Assembly (NCBI GenBank): GCA_008508345.1
Contig: QNGE01001734.1
Location: forward strand, 1-64,000
DNA from: Paragonimus westermani
Taxonomy: Eukaryota > Platyhelminthes > Trematoda > Plagiorchiida > Troglotrematidae
Length of the DNA stretch: 64,000 nt
Direction of reading: 5' to 3'
A model generated the notes under the pieces. The model did not search any database, had not been told where the DNA came from, and saw nothing but the letters and a program-made list of their open reading frames with translations. Positions 50,017 through 61,097 of this stretch are shown in pieces. The stretch's first letter is position 1. Each line of letters opens with the position of its first letter. A program made the translations under genes and the position numbers.

Positions 50017-51614
50017 CATGATAATCGAAATCCTCTACTACTCATTTGTAATCAGAAATGAAGTCTTTCACCAAGAGGTTGGTCATTGCAAGTCGGGTCG
50101 TCCCGCGGGCTGTGGACTTAACGATTCATAGAGCCAGTGGCTGGAGACATTAGGTAGGATGGCGATTAATCGGGCGCAGTGGCGTGAATGTTGTTGTTTG
50201 ACCGTGTTCTGCGGATTGGTGCAATCAATGGTGCGGGACGGTGAAAACCGTGAGGAAGCTGTCTTGCTGGTGACGCATGGGTTTCACTTATAACTTGGTT
50301 GTTTGTTCACAAGCTGTAGGCAACTTGACGTCGAATAGTTGAAATACAGACGTGGTTGTTTTTAACAATTTAGGATCCGCTTCTCTTCCCTTTCTTTTTC
50401 TTCCTAGCCAGGGCTTGTTTTTACTTCCATGGTTGTACGGTAGTTAGGCATCAGTGAGAACCACTGATGTATTGATGTCTGATGATTCAGTGCGATAGTG
50501 TACATTGAAAATGAACTCCCAAACACTTGAAACTAAGTAGCACCACTGATAACGCGATGATGATAGAGCTTAATGGACTTGACAAGACCAAGCGATGCCA
50601 TGAGTTGACAAATGAATGACGGGTGATACTGCACATAAGCTTTATTCACCGGAAACCTTGTTCTCTTTAGGATGAACAGCCTGAGATTTGCAGTCGACAG
50701 ACGCAAATTGATTAACAAGTTGGCCCCAGGCACACAGGCTGTTTAGGTCATCAGTGTGCCCAGACAGGCAGATGGCTTAGGACTACTGAGGTCATCCTAC
50801 CTGGCAGTCGTCGTCGTTCTGGCCGATGTGACCAAGAGGGCCAGCGACTGAAACTGAGTCAGCGAGCTGAGTCAGAGAGAGAGAGAGACCGGACATGCGC
50901 GCCGCTAAGCCCACCCCCACGCACTTGTCCCAAAGCGAGAATAAGAGTAGCCACTGGGGCGTACGACCGCCCACATGTACAATAAGCGGTGGACGGGCTG
51001 ACGGGGGGTGCAGACATGGCACACAATCATACGTACACATACACACAGGTGTAACAGCCGTCAACGCAACTGGAGCGTGCTAAAGATTGACCTGTGAGAC
51101 AGGCACCGTGGTGGCTAAGCCCAAACTTTGCCGTCCTGTGCGGATAGATGGGGCACGTGCGGTGCCAGCCAGTGTCCACATGACGAACAAAGAAGCTTGT
51201 ATCGTGCTCCGAACAAAGCAAAATCCTGGGTTGTAGAGCTTGCAATTTCGGGCCTATCGATCTCTCGAAGTGGGTGTTGATGTGGTTGGCTTGTCGCTCG
51301 AAACGAAACGAGACATGTTTACAGTGAAGATTCCCACACCTGAAAGTTAGCAGAGCAGAAGAGAATGGTGGCCATAGCGAACAGAATTGCTGAATCACCC
51401 GGGCCCTGGTTCACATGGCTGTAAGTTAATGCCGCCTGCGAAAGTTTAGGTGAGAGGGGAGCGATATCGTACCAGTTCGAGGGGGTGCGCAAAGCAAACT
51501 GGTACGAGGTGAAGATGTTCGAAATCATGGACAGTAAGATGAGAGAGCTCGAAATAATTCACCAATTAAGTATGGCTGAGCGTTCACATATGTTCAGTCG
51601 TGCCTAGTGTGAAG
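50017..51614. other. Mostly non-coding; one weak exon candidate
   Basis: The minus strand at about 51360-51455 offers AG acceptors (TTTCGCAG) and a CAG|GTGTGG donor around an open in-phase stretch with a hydrophobic run (SAILFAMATILFCSANFQ). This is too weak to call as a gene. A (GA)n run sits at 50876-50888. Confidence 0.3.
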
Positions 51615-51794
51615 TCAATGGCGCAGTGGTCAACACGGTTGCCCCATGAGAGTGTGGCCATGGCAAGGATATGCACTACTGACGAGCTCTAACAAGCAAC
51701 TCGAGTCTAATGCTTCTTTTCTAAAGGGGCTGACTGGAAAGTCTGTTGGAATACGATGGCTGTGGACAATTGTGGGTGATGATCAATTAACATG
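51615..51794 (+). repeat. SINE copy with the B-box region deleted
   Basis: ATGGCGCAGTGGTCAACACGG is present and the text jumps from GTGTGGCC to ATGGCAAGGATATGC. The segment carrying the B box is therefore missing, and the copy should be transcriptionally dead. Body and tail are recognisable. Confidence 0.85.
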
Positions 51795-52185
51795 AAAACG
51801 GAAAGTCCTTACCACTCAACAGCAGTAATTCAATGAGTTACGACATCAATGTGTGGGGCTCAAATTCCAGCTTCCTAATAACACAAAGCCCCCAGGAGGG
51901 CAAACATTCCTTCGGTTGGCCAAAGGGGAAAGCATCGGTGAGAATATTATTCTAGTAATCGCCATCCAACATTTTGATCTGATCGTAGTAGAAATCATAG
52001 GAGACTACAAGGTCGAAATCATGCTGACGTAGATTTTTTGCATACTGAGGGGCTGATCAGTCTAAAATATCACGAGGACGAGGGCTTGCCGATTGTTAAT
52101 TTTTGGAGAAATGAACATTAGAATGAATTCGTTAACATTTTCATTATTTCGTCGTATTGCCGTGTGTACCCGTTCTGTTTTGTCA
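51795..52185. other. Non-coding stretch before the duplicated LINE segment
   Basis: Nothing recognised. Confidence 0.4.
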
Positions 52186-53570
52186 TTTGCACAGAGGCCA
52201 TACACTTGTAAATAAAAGATGATTCACGAACATTCGAACGAAAACAATGTGAGAACACTGGCAACCAGAAGCAAATGCAAAACAAATTTCCCAGTCCAAA
52301 TCAAAGTGGAGAGCCCAACGAAGACCACAAACAAATCGCAGCAGCTATGAAAACCAGCTCTGAAGAGAGATCTATGCAGTCGTGACAGAACTGAACTCCC
52401 GTCACGCTGACAAACAAAGTGAACAAGCATTCCCAGGTTCCACATGGCGCCGAACATGGCAACGATTAACGGGAATTCAACCGCAAGCTGACTAGAAGCT
52501 TGCGCAAAAACTGTGAGCACCAATTGGTCGAACGTTCGAAAGAGATGGATCGAACCCTTTAACTGAGAATAGCAGAAAACCATCTCCTCTGAGTTGCAGC
52601 TGTGCTAACCATCCGGTCGTTGCGCAAGTGAGACCACACTTGAAAAATATGGCGCATCCAACACCACCCAATCGCGTCAACTTGATGGTTCTGCTGGCCT
52701 CAATTCAACCATGTGGAAGACGGGACCCGAATGGTCAGTTGGTGCGTTTCAGACGGTCCTTCATCAGAAGCAGAAGTGGCCATGGAGCATAAGCTCTAGG
52801 AGAGTGTCAAGACTCGTGAAACAGATCTCATCTCCCATTCTCTCTTCAAGGATGCACAGGCTGGGATTGCTGGATCACGTATAGTTCGCAGGTTAGCTGG
52901 GCATTTACCACACCGGAAATTGTCTACCGAGATCATCAACCGTTGGGTAAACCCGTGTGGTGGTCAAACAACCACGTGATCGCGAGACATGAAGGCCCTC
53001 ACTGTTTGACAATTAGGTGCAAAATAACATGTTAAACACGATGCCAAAACTGTTCGACTGCATTCGTACCATATTTGGTGCGGACATCTTACAAACATCA
53101 CTGTTTCTCTGAATGATGTGGGTGGGTGCCGGCTGTCCTGTTAAGGTCCCCATGGTCACCCAAATCACTGATTAGAAGCATTATCCGAGCTGGCAACGCG
53201 TCACAACCAGCGGTGTGCTCGTAGTCACAGCATTTCTAGTCCGTTGAAACACAGAGTTCATTGGTCCAATCAGAATACAATTCTCGGAACACAAGAATTC
53301 ACTTCGCACACCGGTCGGTTATAAACGCCTGATTGACGTGAAACTCTGGACGCATTCTAACAACCGGAACAAACTTATTCTAGCGAAAAGAGGGATCACG
53401 TGAGTGTCTAGAAAGCGGTTCGTATCAAACTCATTTTCCAAGATGACACTTCGATGGACATTTCTGAAAGAGGATTGGTGCCATATTGGAATGCGTGTAT
53501 AATGCAGCAGTCTGTATTGTCCTCACAAACGACTAGTTCTATGTTCTTCGTCAGCCATTGTATTTATTAG
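52186..53570 (+). mobile_element. Second copy of the decayed RTE LINE segment (1,385 bp)
   Basis: It matches 42553-43937 at a constant offset of 9,633 bp, without an indel. By eye the first 1.29 kb or so are identical, and the few differences lie in the last 100 bp, all C in the 42-kb copy and T here. It carries the same stops and frame breaks as the other copy (linker REFNRKLTRSLRKN, RT start GPSSEAEVAMEHKL). It lacks the endonuclease part. Because the shared defects would prevent movement by its own proteins, a DNA-level duplication or an assembly effect is more likely than normal retrotransposition. Confidence 0.92.
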
Positions 53571-54041
53571 AGTAACAACCAATGGTCTGTTGGCATTCGG
53601 AATAGTTCCACTTCTGCTACTTATCCTTGTTTGACCCTTTTCTAGCATTTTCTTCTAGGTTATTCTACGTCAGTGTTGCTGTGAGTGATGTCCCGAGTTG
53701 TAGGTTCACGGACGTTAAGAATAAATGAATGAAAATGAAACTGAAACAGTCAAACTTGTGTTCAGAGTCCGACAACATTTGTTTCGAAGAAACTAGGAAA
53801 GGCTCAAAGTATCTTGGTTTATTAGTTAGCCGGAAACCGAAAAAATGGCCCAATCTGTACTCAAAATCATGGAGGAATGGGGGTAAGAAGAGATTCCAAC
53901 GCCCTGGAAAAAAACGCACGATATAAGCGAAAAAGTAGTTGTGATAACGTGGTCTCTGCCAAATAGAGCTCAAGCAGAAGCAAGAAATTTTGCATGAATA
54001 AACGGCCCAGTCAACAGAAAAATAGTAATTTGAAAGCTCAC
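53571..54041. other. Non-coding stretch downstream of the exon candidates
   Basis: Long minus and plus frames overlap (53665-54051 and 53729-53926), with AT-rich codon use. I see no motif and regard it as intronic. Confidence 0.4.
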
Positions 54042-54182
54042 CGAGGGCCACAGGGCCAAATCTCCGTCGGCACAGAGTTCGCCACCTTGACCAGAAAGGC
54101 TACTACTATTGTCGGAATCGGTCAACTGCAGGTCCTGAGCTAACTCAGCTGTGTCTCGTACAACCGGATCACCGAGAGAAAA
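54042..54182 (-). CDS. Probable internal exon (47 codons) of an unrecognised gene
   Basis: On the minus strand an excellent acceptor (CCAGTTTTTTTTCCCACACAG) precedes 54182. A good donor (TCG|GTGAGC) follows 54042. The exon is exactly 141 nt, phase 0 at both ends, and open throughout. Its peptide is acidic and serine-rich (LGDPVVRDTAELAQDLQL then SDNSSSLSGQGGELCADG), like a linker or a regulatory region. I do not recognise the family. It fits directly after the exon candidate at 54808-55017 in both strand and phase, with a 625-bp intron between them. Confidence 0.6.
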
Positions 54183-54807
54183 CTGTGTGGGAAAAAAAAC
54201 TGGCCGATGAGCAACGATATGCACATTTGAGGAATCCGGTTTTAACAATGAGAGGATGTGAGTGACCTAATACACCAATTTTCTGTCTGCCAAACAAATC
54301 AATGTTTCAAACAAACCAATATCAAGTACGCAAGAATTTTGTTAATTTAGATGAGAAACCATACAAACGGCATATGCATCAACCTACCTACTTGGTTTAG
54401 TGTACTGGGGGCCTTGCGTTGGAAGCGAGCATATGTCGTCCGGTCCGTCCAGGTGATCAGTCTCTAGGACCACATCACGGGACACTGCAACTACCAACGT
54501 CGTAGGTAACTTTGCACCTAACAGCGTCCTGCTCCATTACTCTGAGCGTAAGTGCTTAACTGCCACAAAAAATCGGCCTTGAACATTTACTCACACATAG
54601 TGTGGGTAAACAAGCCAGCAAACATGCACATTAAAATATCACTGAGATCCAAAGATCAAGTTGGTTGGTTGGGTAAACAGCGTTTCATGACTTGACCAGA
54701 ACAGGACAGATCCCAGATAAGCTATCTATCACATCGACGACAGTGTCACTCAGACTACAGACAGAAAGAATTCAGTTTGACAACACAAAGAGGCTTATAT
54801 CCCACAC
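54183..54807 (-). other. Probable intron (625 bp)
   Basis: It lies between the two phase-0 exon candidates. Donor side GTGTGG (weak), acceptor side TTTTTTTTCCCACACAG (strong). Confidence 0.45.
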
Positions 54808-55017
54808 CGAACTCAGTGCAGATGGTGCGAAAATAATTTGCTCCGATTTAGCCAGAAACAATTGCCCATGAACCGGCGATCCCGGATTTCGATCACGCAT
54901 GGGCGAAAGCTTTGTCGCTCTCTCCAATGTGGAAACCAGTTCCTGTGGATCAGTCACAATCGCACTGCGCGCTAGGGTTGCGTGAAAATTAGTACGCAAA
55001 TTCTCAGTTGGTCGCAA
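54808..55017 (-). CDS. Probable internal exon (70 codons) of an unrecognised gene
   Basis: On the minus strand a pyrimidine-rich acceptor ending in CTGGCAG precedes 55017. The 210-nt open stretch is phase 0 and ends TCG|GTGTGG. The donor is weak but has GT and fits the phase of the next exon. The peptide looks like folded protein (LRTNFHATLARSAIVTDPQE, LVSTLERATKLSPMRDRNPG, HGQLFLAKSEQIIFAPSALS). No family was recognised. The open frame extends upstream of the acceptor, into hydrophobic sequence that I read as intron. Further upstream exons were not found with confidence before 61 kb. Confidence 0.5.
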
Positions 55018-55795
55018 CTGCCAGAATCCGTCAAAAACAAACACAGAGGACAAATGAGGAAATGACCTTGACCCGCTAAACATTGTTGTTACTCTTATTA
55101 TCACCACCACCATCACAATAGCAGACCAAGGCGAGCATGTGCACTACAGTTTATTGTGAATTTGGGCGCTGTTGTCGTTGTTGTTGCTGTCATCGTCGTT
55201 GCTGTTGTTTTCATCGTCTGTTGACCTTGAAGTCTTATCCGCAAGGATAAAGCGGGTCGAATAAGTTCCTTTTCTAACCTGGACTGAAATGTGTCCCTGT
55301 GGCGCAAGTAAACAAAAATGTGGACTAGAAGTGGATGTGCCACAACACGATCAGTTAGCGCATTTTAAACGAGGAAAAATGAACCAGGTCGACCAGTGAG
55401 AAGGTGATTTTTTTTAGGCCAATTCAGGTTGATATCGATTTGGTGTGTTTGTAAAATCAACGAAATGTTTGAATGGGAATACTGTGTCGCGCGATATAAA
55501 CGTGGACGATCAATGACCGTTACAGCATCCAACCATTTCTGGGTAGAAAATCCGAATAATACAAATAGAAGTACTGGCGAGTGCAGAAATCCAGTGGAAA
55601 TCACAAAAATCAGCAAACGATGGACAGATTAGAAACACAAGGTTAAGATGTGCTATCCGGATTTAACATACATCCTCGATTTAGAGGGAGAGGTAAGATC
55701 TCATTAGTAAAGGTGAAGTGAAAATACAAGGTAGAGTTACTTGGTGGTCAATAAAGCCCAACTCGAGGGTTTCATAGTCATGTACCTTTGCATGA
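55018..55795. other. Non-coding stretch with a CAA/CAG-type simple repeat
   Basis: A low-complexity TTGTCGTTGTTGTTGCTGTC region at about 55165-55215 encodes only T/A-rich low-complexity peptide. Nothing else was recognised. Confidence 0.4.
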
Positions 55796-55799
55796 ACCT

Positions 55800-56125
55800 T
55801 ATCATCATCGACAATATCACAGTAGCAGTTGGCACTGATCTTTAACCGCTACACAATCAGGAAAATGAGACAAAAGAAGCCTCAATCTACGGATAAAGGG
55901 ACGAGAGAGAAAGAAACTTCGTACAGAGACCCTATGTGGAAAAGGAAACATTTAATCGAAGAGTGCCTAGTTCAAGCAAACAAGCAACCGGGTTGAAAAT
56001 GAGAGTAAGAAAGTGTCTGTGAGATAGCTTCCTTATGTGGCTTTCATTATCCTGCCTCACTGGTTGCATTCAGTTCACAGGCAATCTAGCTAAACAAAGG
56101 CAACATTTTTGCCACTGGATCCAAT
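55800..56125 (+). repeat. Dispersed repeat R2, copy 2
   Basis: It shows the same block order as 47995-48335: TATCATCATCGACA, CACTGATCTTTAACCGCTAC, GGGACGAGAGAGAAAGAAAC, AAACAAGCAACCGGGTTG, GCTTTCATTATCCTGCCTCA and CAATCTAGCTAAACAAAGGC. Confidence 0.65.
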
Positions 56126-57116
56126 TAGCTGCCACCTTCTAGATACTCAGAACAACCAGTTGTGTGAGGGACACGGACCACAACCCAGAAGGTTAAGTCG
56201 AAGTAGTGGGTAGCATGCTAATGGCGCCGGGCTATCGTCTGTTTGGCTCGATCCCTGTGTCAATCGCCTGCAGCATCAACAAAGAGTGCTCGATGGTCGA
56301 ATATCCGAAGTCGGTTCGTGTCCTCACAACGCTGGGCTGAGATCACACCACGGACTTATATCGTCCGAGCGTGTCCGAGTAGTTTGAATCACGTTATATA
56401 GTAACAGTTATATAAGTTGTAAGTATATAAGTAACAGTTATATGGTAACCGACTTGAACTGGAAGGGCCAAGCAACGATTCGGTAACTGGCGGTTAAAAT
56501 GCATCAAATGCTTTCAATACAATAATGCATCCGTGATTGGCTTACACCAGATCGGAACTGCAAAACAGCAACTTATGAAAGCCAAATCAGATGCCATTAT
56601 TAGCACTGATCGACACCTAATTGATATGTATGTGCAAACTAATAACAGACCAAATGTTCAGAACGTTTGCGGTTTTTCACTCAATGGATAAGAAGACCCA
56701 ACTTTCCAAAGACACACAAAGCGATGAAGTGAGATAATAGGTTGACACACTACTGATACCACATAAACCAACACTACAACTGAGATAGCAGTTGCTTATC
56801 TAGTTAGAAGAGATGCAAAGTACCAGGGGGCAATTTAGAGTATGCTGTGAAAGAAAATTATTGAAACTTCTCGAAAAGTCACAAAAGAACACAAAATGAT
56901 GAAACATTGCCTTAGACAACTCCTCACCGGATCGATATAATCGCATCGACCTGACGAATTTAGAATAAAGTTGAAAAGGCTGAGAAGATCACCACTGACC
57001 AATGTCATACAACCAAACAAAGCAAACATTTATGGATTAACTGTTTCAGTGGATAATGGCCAACAATGGTGATGAATAAATAGATCAATAAATAGTTGAG
57101 TAACAGAAATATGAAC
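56126..57116. other. Non-coding stretch, nothing firm
   Basis: A possible tRNA-like segment (GTGGGTAGCATGCTAATGGC, then GGCTCGATCCC, about 56198-56266) does not fold clearly to me and is not called. Confidence 0.35.
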
Positions 57117-57733
57117 TTGAAACATTCTTTTCCCGTCAAAAATTTGAATAAAGAAGACAGTAGGCTGATGTTGCACGATTTATGTCCGGACAAATTTCGC
57201 TGCATCTTTACGAGTGCATACTACAGACCAATCTTATCTATGAATATCGATGTAGATGCGGAGCATCCTACATAGGCAGGACTGAGCGCCAGTTGCGAAC
57301 CAGGGTCACGGAGCACATCCCGAAGTGGGTCAGGAAACAGATTACGCGAACACATGATGTCACAGCCGCGCATAGAAACAAGGAGCCTGCATCGTCCATT
57401 GCGCGTCATATCCTAATGACGCAACACCAATGTGACCCCACAACGGCATTTCGCGTTATCTACTCAACGTCACACAGGCGAACACTGCGTTATGCCGAAG
57501 CGATTGCAATCCGAAAGTTCAAACCCGTGTTGTGTGTTCAGAAACAACTGTTTGTAGGGTTGTCGCTACCTTGGTAGTGACAGTGATTGTGCACTCTGAC
57601 AATTGGCTTTCTCTGGTATCTTGTTCTCTTTCTCATACTGATATATAAATGGTCTGTAGTATGCACTCGTAAAGATGCAGCGAAATTTGTCCGGACATAA
57701 ATCGTGCAACATCAGCCTGCTGTCTTCTTTATT
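57117..57733 (+). mobile_element. Short Penelope-like insertion with self-inverted end
   Basis: This interval lies between two copies of CAGAAATATGAAC (57104-57116 and 57734-57746), which look like a 13-bp target site duplication. Inside it, 57145-57230 and 57650-57735 are nearly perfect 86-bp inverted repeats that run into the right-hand direct repeat. Between the arms is an intact GIY-YIG C-terminus. The structure suggests a 5'-truncated PLE whose end was copied back in inverted orientation on integration. It looks much younger than the other PLE copies. Confidence 0.8.
57182..57577 (+). pseudogene. PLE GIY-YIG endonuclease domain, intact C-terminus
   Basis: 131 codons open to a TAG, of which about 110 are the Penelope GIY-YIG endonuclease. 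IYEYRCRCGASYIGR carries the CxC and the YIG half of the signature (the GIY half is replaced by IYE/RCR-type residues, as usual in PLEs). TERQLRTRVTEHIPKW holds the catalytic arginine and the EH pair. SSIARHIL-TQHQ and the AEAIAIRKFKP block with its conserved glutamate follow, ending at the family's typical LCVQKQL...LPW terminus. The ATG at 57182 is probably not a real start, because the RT part of the ORF is missing. The domain may be translatable but cannot be an autonomous element. Confidence 0.9.
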
Positions 57734-57746
57734 CAGAAATATGAAC

Positions 57747-57974
57747 ACAAAAAAGATATGATGATAAGACCGTCGGTCATAGCGGCTGCAAGGTTATATC
57801 CACCGACTGTGTGACCGAAGTCATACTGGCAAATTGTATTTACATTTGCGTTTCAGCAACATAGTTGAAGGTAGATTAACAAATCTTTTATGATCAATAT
57901 TAGATTAGTAACATGAATGATCGGTCCATATTTGCTAGGGATCAACGACCGAGTTATGTAAATATCATTGACAG
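57747..57974. other. Non-coding stretch after the PLE insertion
   Basis: Nothing recognised. Confidence 0.4.
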
Positions 57975-58260
57975 GAGCGATTCATAATGAAGTTTAACCT
58001 CCACGCGATCATAGAATGAAGAACAAGCTTAAACTAAAATTAAATGAAGGAGAAGAGACGGAGTACAACCAATAAGAAGGTGTTAAAAAGCAAAAAATTG
58101 ACACTAGGTGCTTAAATTTGGAGAACAAACAACAGAATTGCAAATGAAGGTCAGGCAATTTACATTATCCGGTTTAAGTGTCGAACCTTATCCGATAGGG
58201 AAACAGTGGCAACATTCAGGCAACTGAACATGCGGTTAGCCACCATTTCTTCTAACGCCA
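57975..58260 (+). repeat. Dispersed repeat R2, copy 3 (diverged)
   Basis: GTGCTTAAATTTGGAGAACA then ACAACAGAATTGCAAATGAA match the GTGCCTACACCTTGCAAACA and CAACCGAGCTGCAAGTGAGA blocks of copy 1 with many changes. The purine-rich block upstream is also present. Confidence 0.45.
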
Positions 58261-59460
58261 CCAGACACCGAGTGGTCAGCCTGACAGACGAACATAATCC
58301 AGAACGACTGATTCTCTAAAGTTTCACGCTTAATATGGATTTAATACGCCAAGCACATGTGACTACATTTTTGGATGAAAAAAGTAGACAGGATGCTTGG
58401 TCCGTACAGGCTGTACATGCGCTTGTATATCCGTGAATGAAATAAGTCCTCAATGTCAGTTAGTAATGCATCACATAGCCGGTCGCCTGGGCGATTTTCG
58501 TTGAATAATATTCATTCGTCGATTAGTGGATTTACACAAGAATCCACTGTACCCCTCACCGTTTCGCCTGCCTGGACAACACACCATGAGTACTGTACGT
58601 TGTCAGACAAGAAGGAAACAACGTATTCGGTAAAAGTTCTCCCTGAAAAAGATAGTGCTTTCATCGCAAGATGGCTTGAACCCTCGTACGGAGAGCTCTA
58701 TCGATCAGTCGCACTATGGTTACTCTGAATTATGCAGGAATTCTGGGGGGACAATATTGATAACAAATATTTTCGCGACACGTTCTTGTATGTCAAACTA
58801 ATGACGGACTGATTCAAAAAGAATGGTGAACTTTTTCCAGGTGACTGGATGGCAGCTGAGGTATGGACCGAATTACTATCACCTTGTACCATAAGAATGT
58901 TTTTTTTCCACGACCACTGGAATCACTCACATTTCACGAAGTGTTCATCATTCCGCCTTACATATACCAATCGATCGCCAAATACTCATCTTTGGATATC
59001 ACTACACTGAGCTTGACGGATTGGTATTCAACCGAGTGCAATGGTGACTGGTTTAATGTGTGGTATTAAGCAGTCGGCACCGGGAGGTAAACAATGAAAA
59101 AAATAACCATAAATGGCGGATCGCGGGTTTGTGTGCGTAAAGATTTATCAGTGAATCCTTCTCGAAGAGAAAAATTAGACATGAGTTTCGCACTTGTCAG
59201 AGGCTGTCAGCAGATCGTGAATCCGAAAGTTGTGATAAACTGCGAGTGATGGGCAATTCCTATCGAAAAATTCCCTATTTGTCAAGAATCAAAATATCAC
59301 CGAAAATGTTCACCGATGAGAACTCCAAATCATGGAGTTACCGGTTTTACCCAACAGGACCACTATTGTAAACTTTCTCGAGACAATCGGACAACCTGAG
59401 CATCGCTTGTGAACAAATGTGGCTAAGCACTTGCACATGACAGGTTGGCCGCGCCTAATA
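58261..59460. other. Stretch without a supported gene
   Basis: A 91-codon frame from an ATG (58453-58728 plus) has a protein-like composition but no recognised motif. A decayed SINE tail is possible near 59215-59260. Confidence 0.35.
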
Positions 59461-59462
59461 TG

Positions 59463-59645
59463 AAGTCAGTGGTGCAGTTGTCAACATAGATGACTCATGA
59501 GAATGTGACCGGAGTTCAGGTTTTGGTCGCGGTGAGTGTTGGCGATCCCTATCACTGAAAAAAATTGCGTCAAATATATTTTTTTAAATGAAATGTTCAC
59601 GTGAATGTGAAAACTGTGATCAGTCGTGGGAGATGTTCAGGTTAC
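59463..59645 (+). repeat. Strongly diverged SINE copy
   Basis: GTGGTGCAGTTGTCAACATAG and GGAGTTCAGGTTTTGGTCGC match the A- and B-box regions. ACTGTGATCAGTCGTGGGAG near 59610 matches the tail. The body is poorly conserved, so it is an old copy. Confidence 0.6.
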
Positions 59646-60490
59646 ACACACTAAATACCATAATCTTCAGCAACAACAAGTTGCCTCGTTACCCAGAGTG
59701 AATGAATATTCAACCAGCACACATGTGAAAATGTGGCGGATTGCGAATGAGTACTGTGCCTTCCCCGAGTCCAAGCAAATTAATCGATGCTAATCATCTC
59801 CGTCCGTTTTTCGTCCAACACTGTACAGCGCCCTAGTGGAAAATGATAATAAGGGCGTGGATACATATTCAAAGATTCAGTCCAAGTAATGTTCTATGAC
59901 CTGCTCTATACTGTAGCACTACTCTCAATGACCCTGATTTTGAAAGACCACTTTGTGGAGATAGGTCAGGCAATGACAACAGCATGATGCTATGTTGTTT
60001 AAAGTGTATCACGCTACTTATATGGCTTCTAGTAGTAAGAAGTAAGAATCGCAAGAATACACGAAAACCTTGAAGGATTCAAGGGCGGCCAAATTGGTGC
60101 AGAAAAACGCCTCTGAGTAGTGAACCAAACAACAAGTGCTGACGGCAATCAAACGATTTAGTCAGCTAACGACGATATAAAAAACCGCGGCCCTAGTTAC
60201 CACAAGACAGTATTAGGTGAGGTGGGGGATAACAAAATATGGATTTGGTAACTGAAGCGAATCTTCGATTACAATTAGTTGTAGGCCAATGGAACGAGAG
60301 AAGAAGGATGTTGGCATATGAAGAATGAACTGCCATCGCTGAGGAATACGTCCTGTGTGATTTATGTTACGGAGACACAAGGTGGGCGTTAGCGCGTATA
60401 CGAAACTGCAGAGGGTCCATTTAAACGATCGGGAATTTAATAGTTTATTGAGTATGTTACTGATGAGTAGTCGTGGATTTGGTTAATTTC
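59646..60490. other. Non-coding stretch, nothing recognised
   Basis: Only short frames. Confidence 0.4.
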
Positions 60491-60491
60491 A

Positions 60492-60652
60492 AGTTGAACA
60501 TCACACGTTTGATCGCAGCCTTCGCATTCACGTAGACTTTCCAGCCGACTTCTTTTGAAAGGAAGCACTTGACTCTTTCTTTTTCAAAGAGGCTGGCTGG
60601 AAAGTCTATCTGAATGTGAAGACTGCGATCAAATGTGAGTGATGTTCAATTT
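60492..60652. repeat. SINE-tail palindrome (two 3' halves head to head)
   Basis: 60492-60566 is the minus-strand 3' half of the SINE family and 60578-60652 the plus-strand 3' half. Both run outward to the GTTCAA-type tail and meet across about 12-20 bp. The result is a roughly 70-bp-arm hairpin. Confidence 0.88.
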
Positions 60653-61097
60653 GAAATCTGGAGTATGTGTATGACATGGCTTCTCTGTAAAGGATGAGTT
60701 TGGAGTTCTGCATCAACGACTACTCACAAAGATCCCACACAGTTATGTCAACCATAATCTAGTTAGGGTTTCTTAAGCGCAATTAGTACGATACGTCAAG
60801 TCAACTACTTGTTTCACTCAACCAGACAATGAACTATGGAGAAACAGAAGAAAAGAGAGAAAAGTGAGAGAAGGGAAGAGCCTGTGGAATAGAAGAGTTC
60901 AATATCAGGTATTTTAAACAAGTGAAATTCTACAATAGAACAGCAATATTAGAATTACAAAGGTTGAGGCGTTTGGGGAACGTACAAATTACTTGCGATG
61001 CTAATGAGAGCGTAGCAGCAAAGTTAAACAATGATGGCAAAAGCAATAAAAAACAATATTCATCACAAGAGCAAACGTCCAAAGCCAAACCGCCCAC
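60653..61097. other. Non-coding stretch, possibly R2-related
   Basis: The purine-rich AGAAAAGAGAGAAAAGTGAG segment near 60855 recalls the R2 repeat, but the rest is not clear. The minus-strand frame that continues from the exon at 61.1 kb is read as intron. Confidence 0.3.

Noticed and set aside
56198..56266. tRNA gene or tRNA-like SINE head
   Set aside because: A B-box-like GGCTCGATCCC is present, but I could not form the acceptor and anticodon stems, and no family copy was found.
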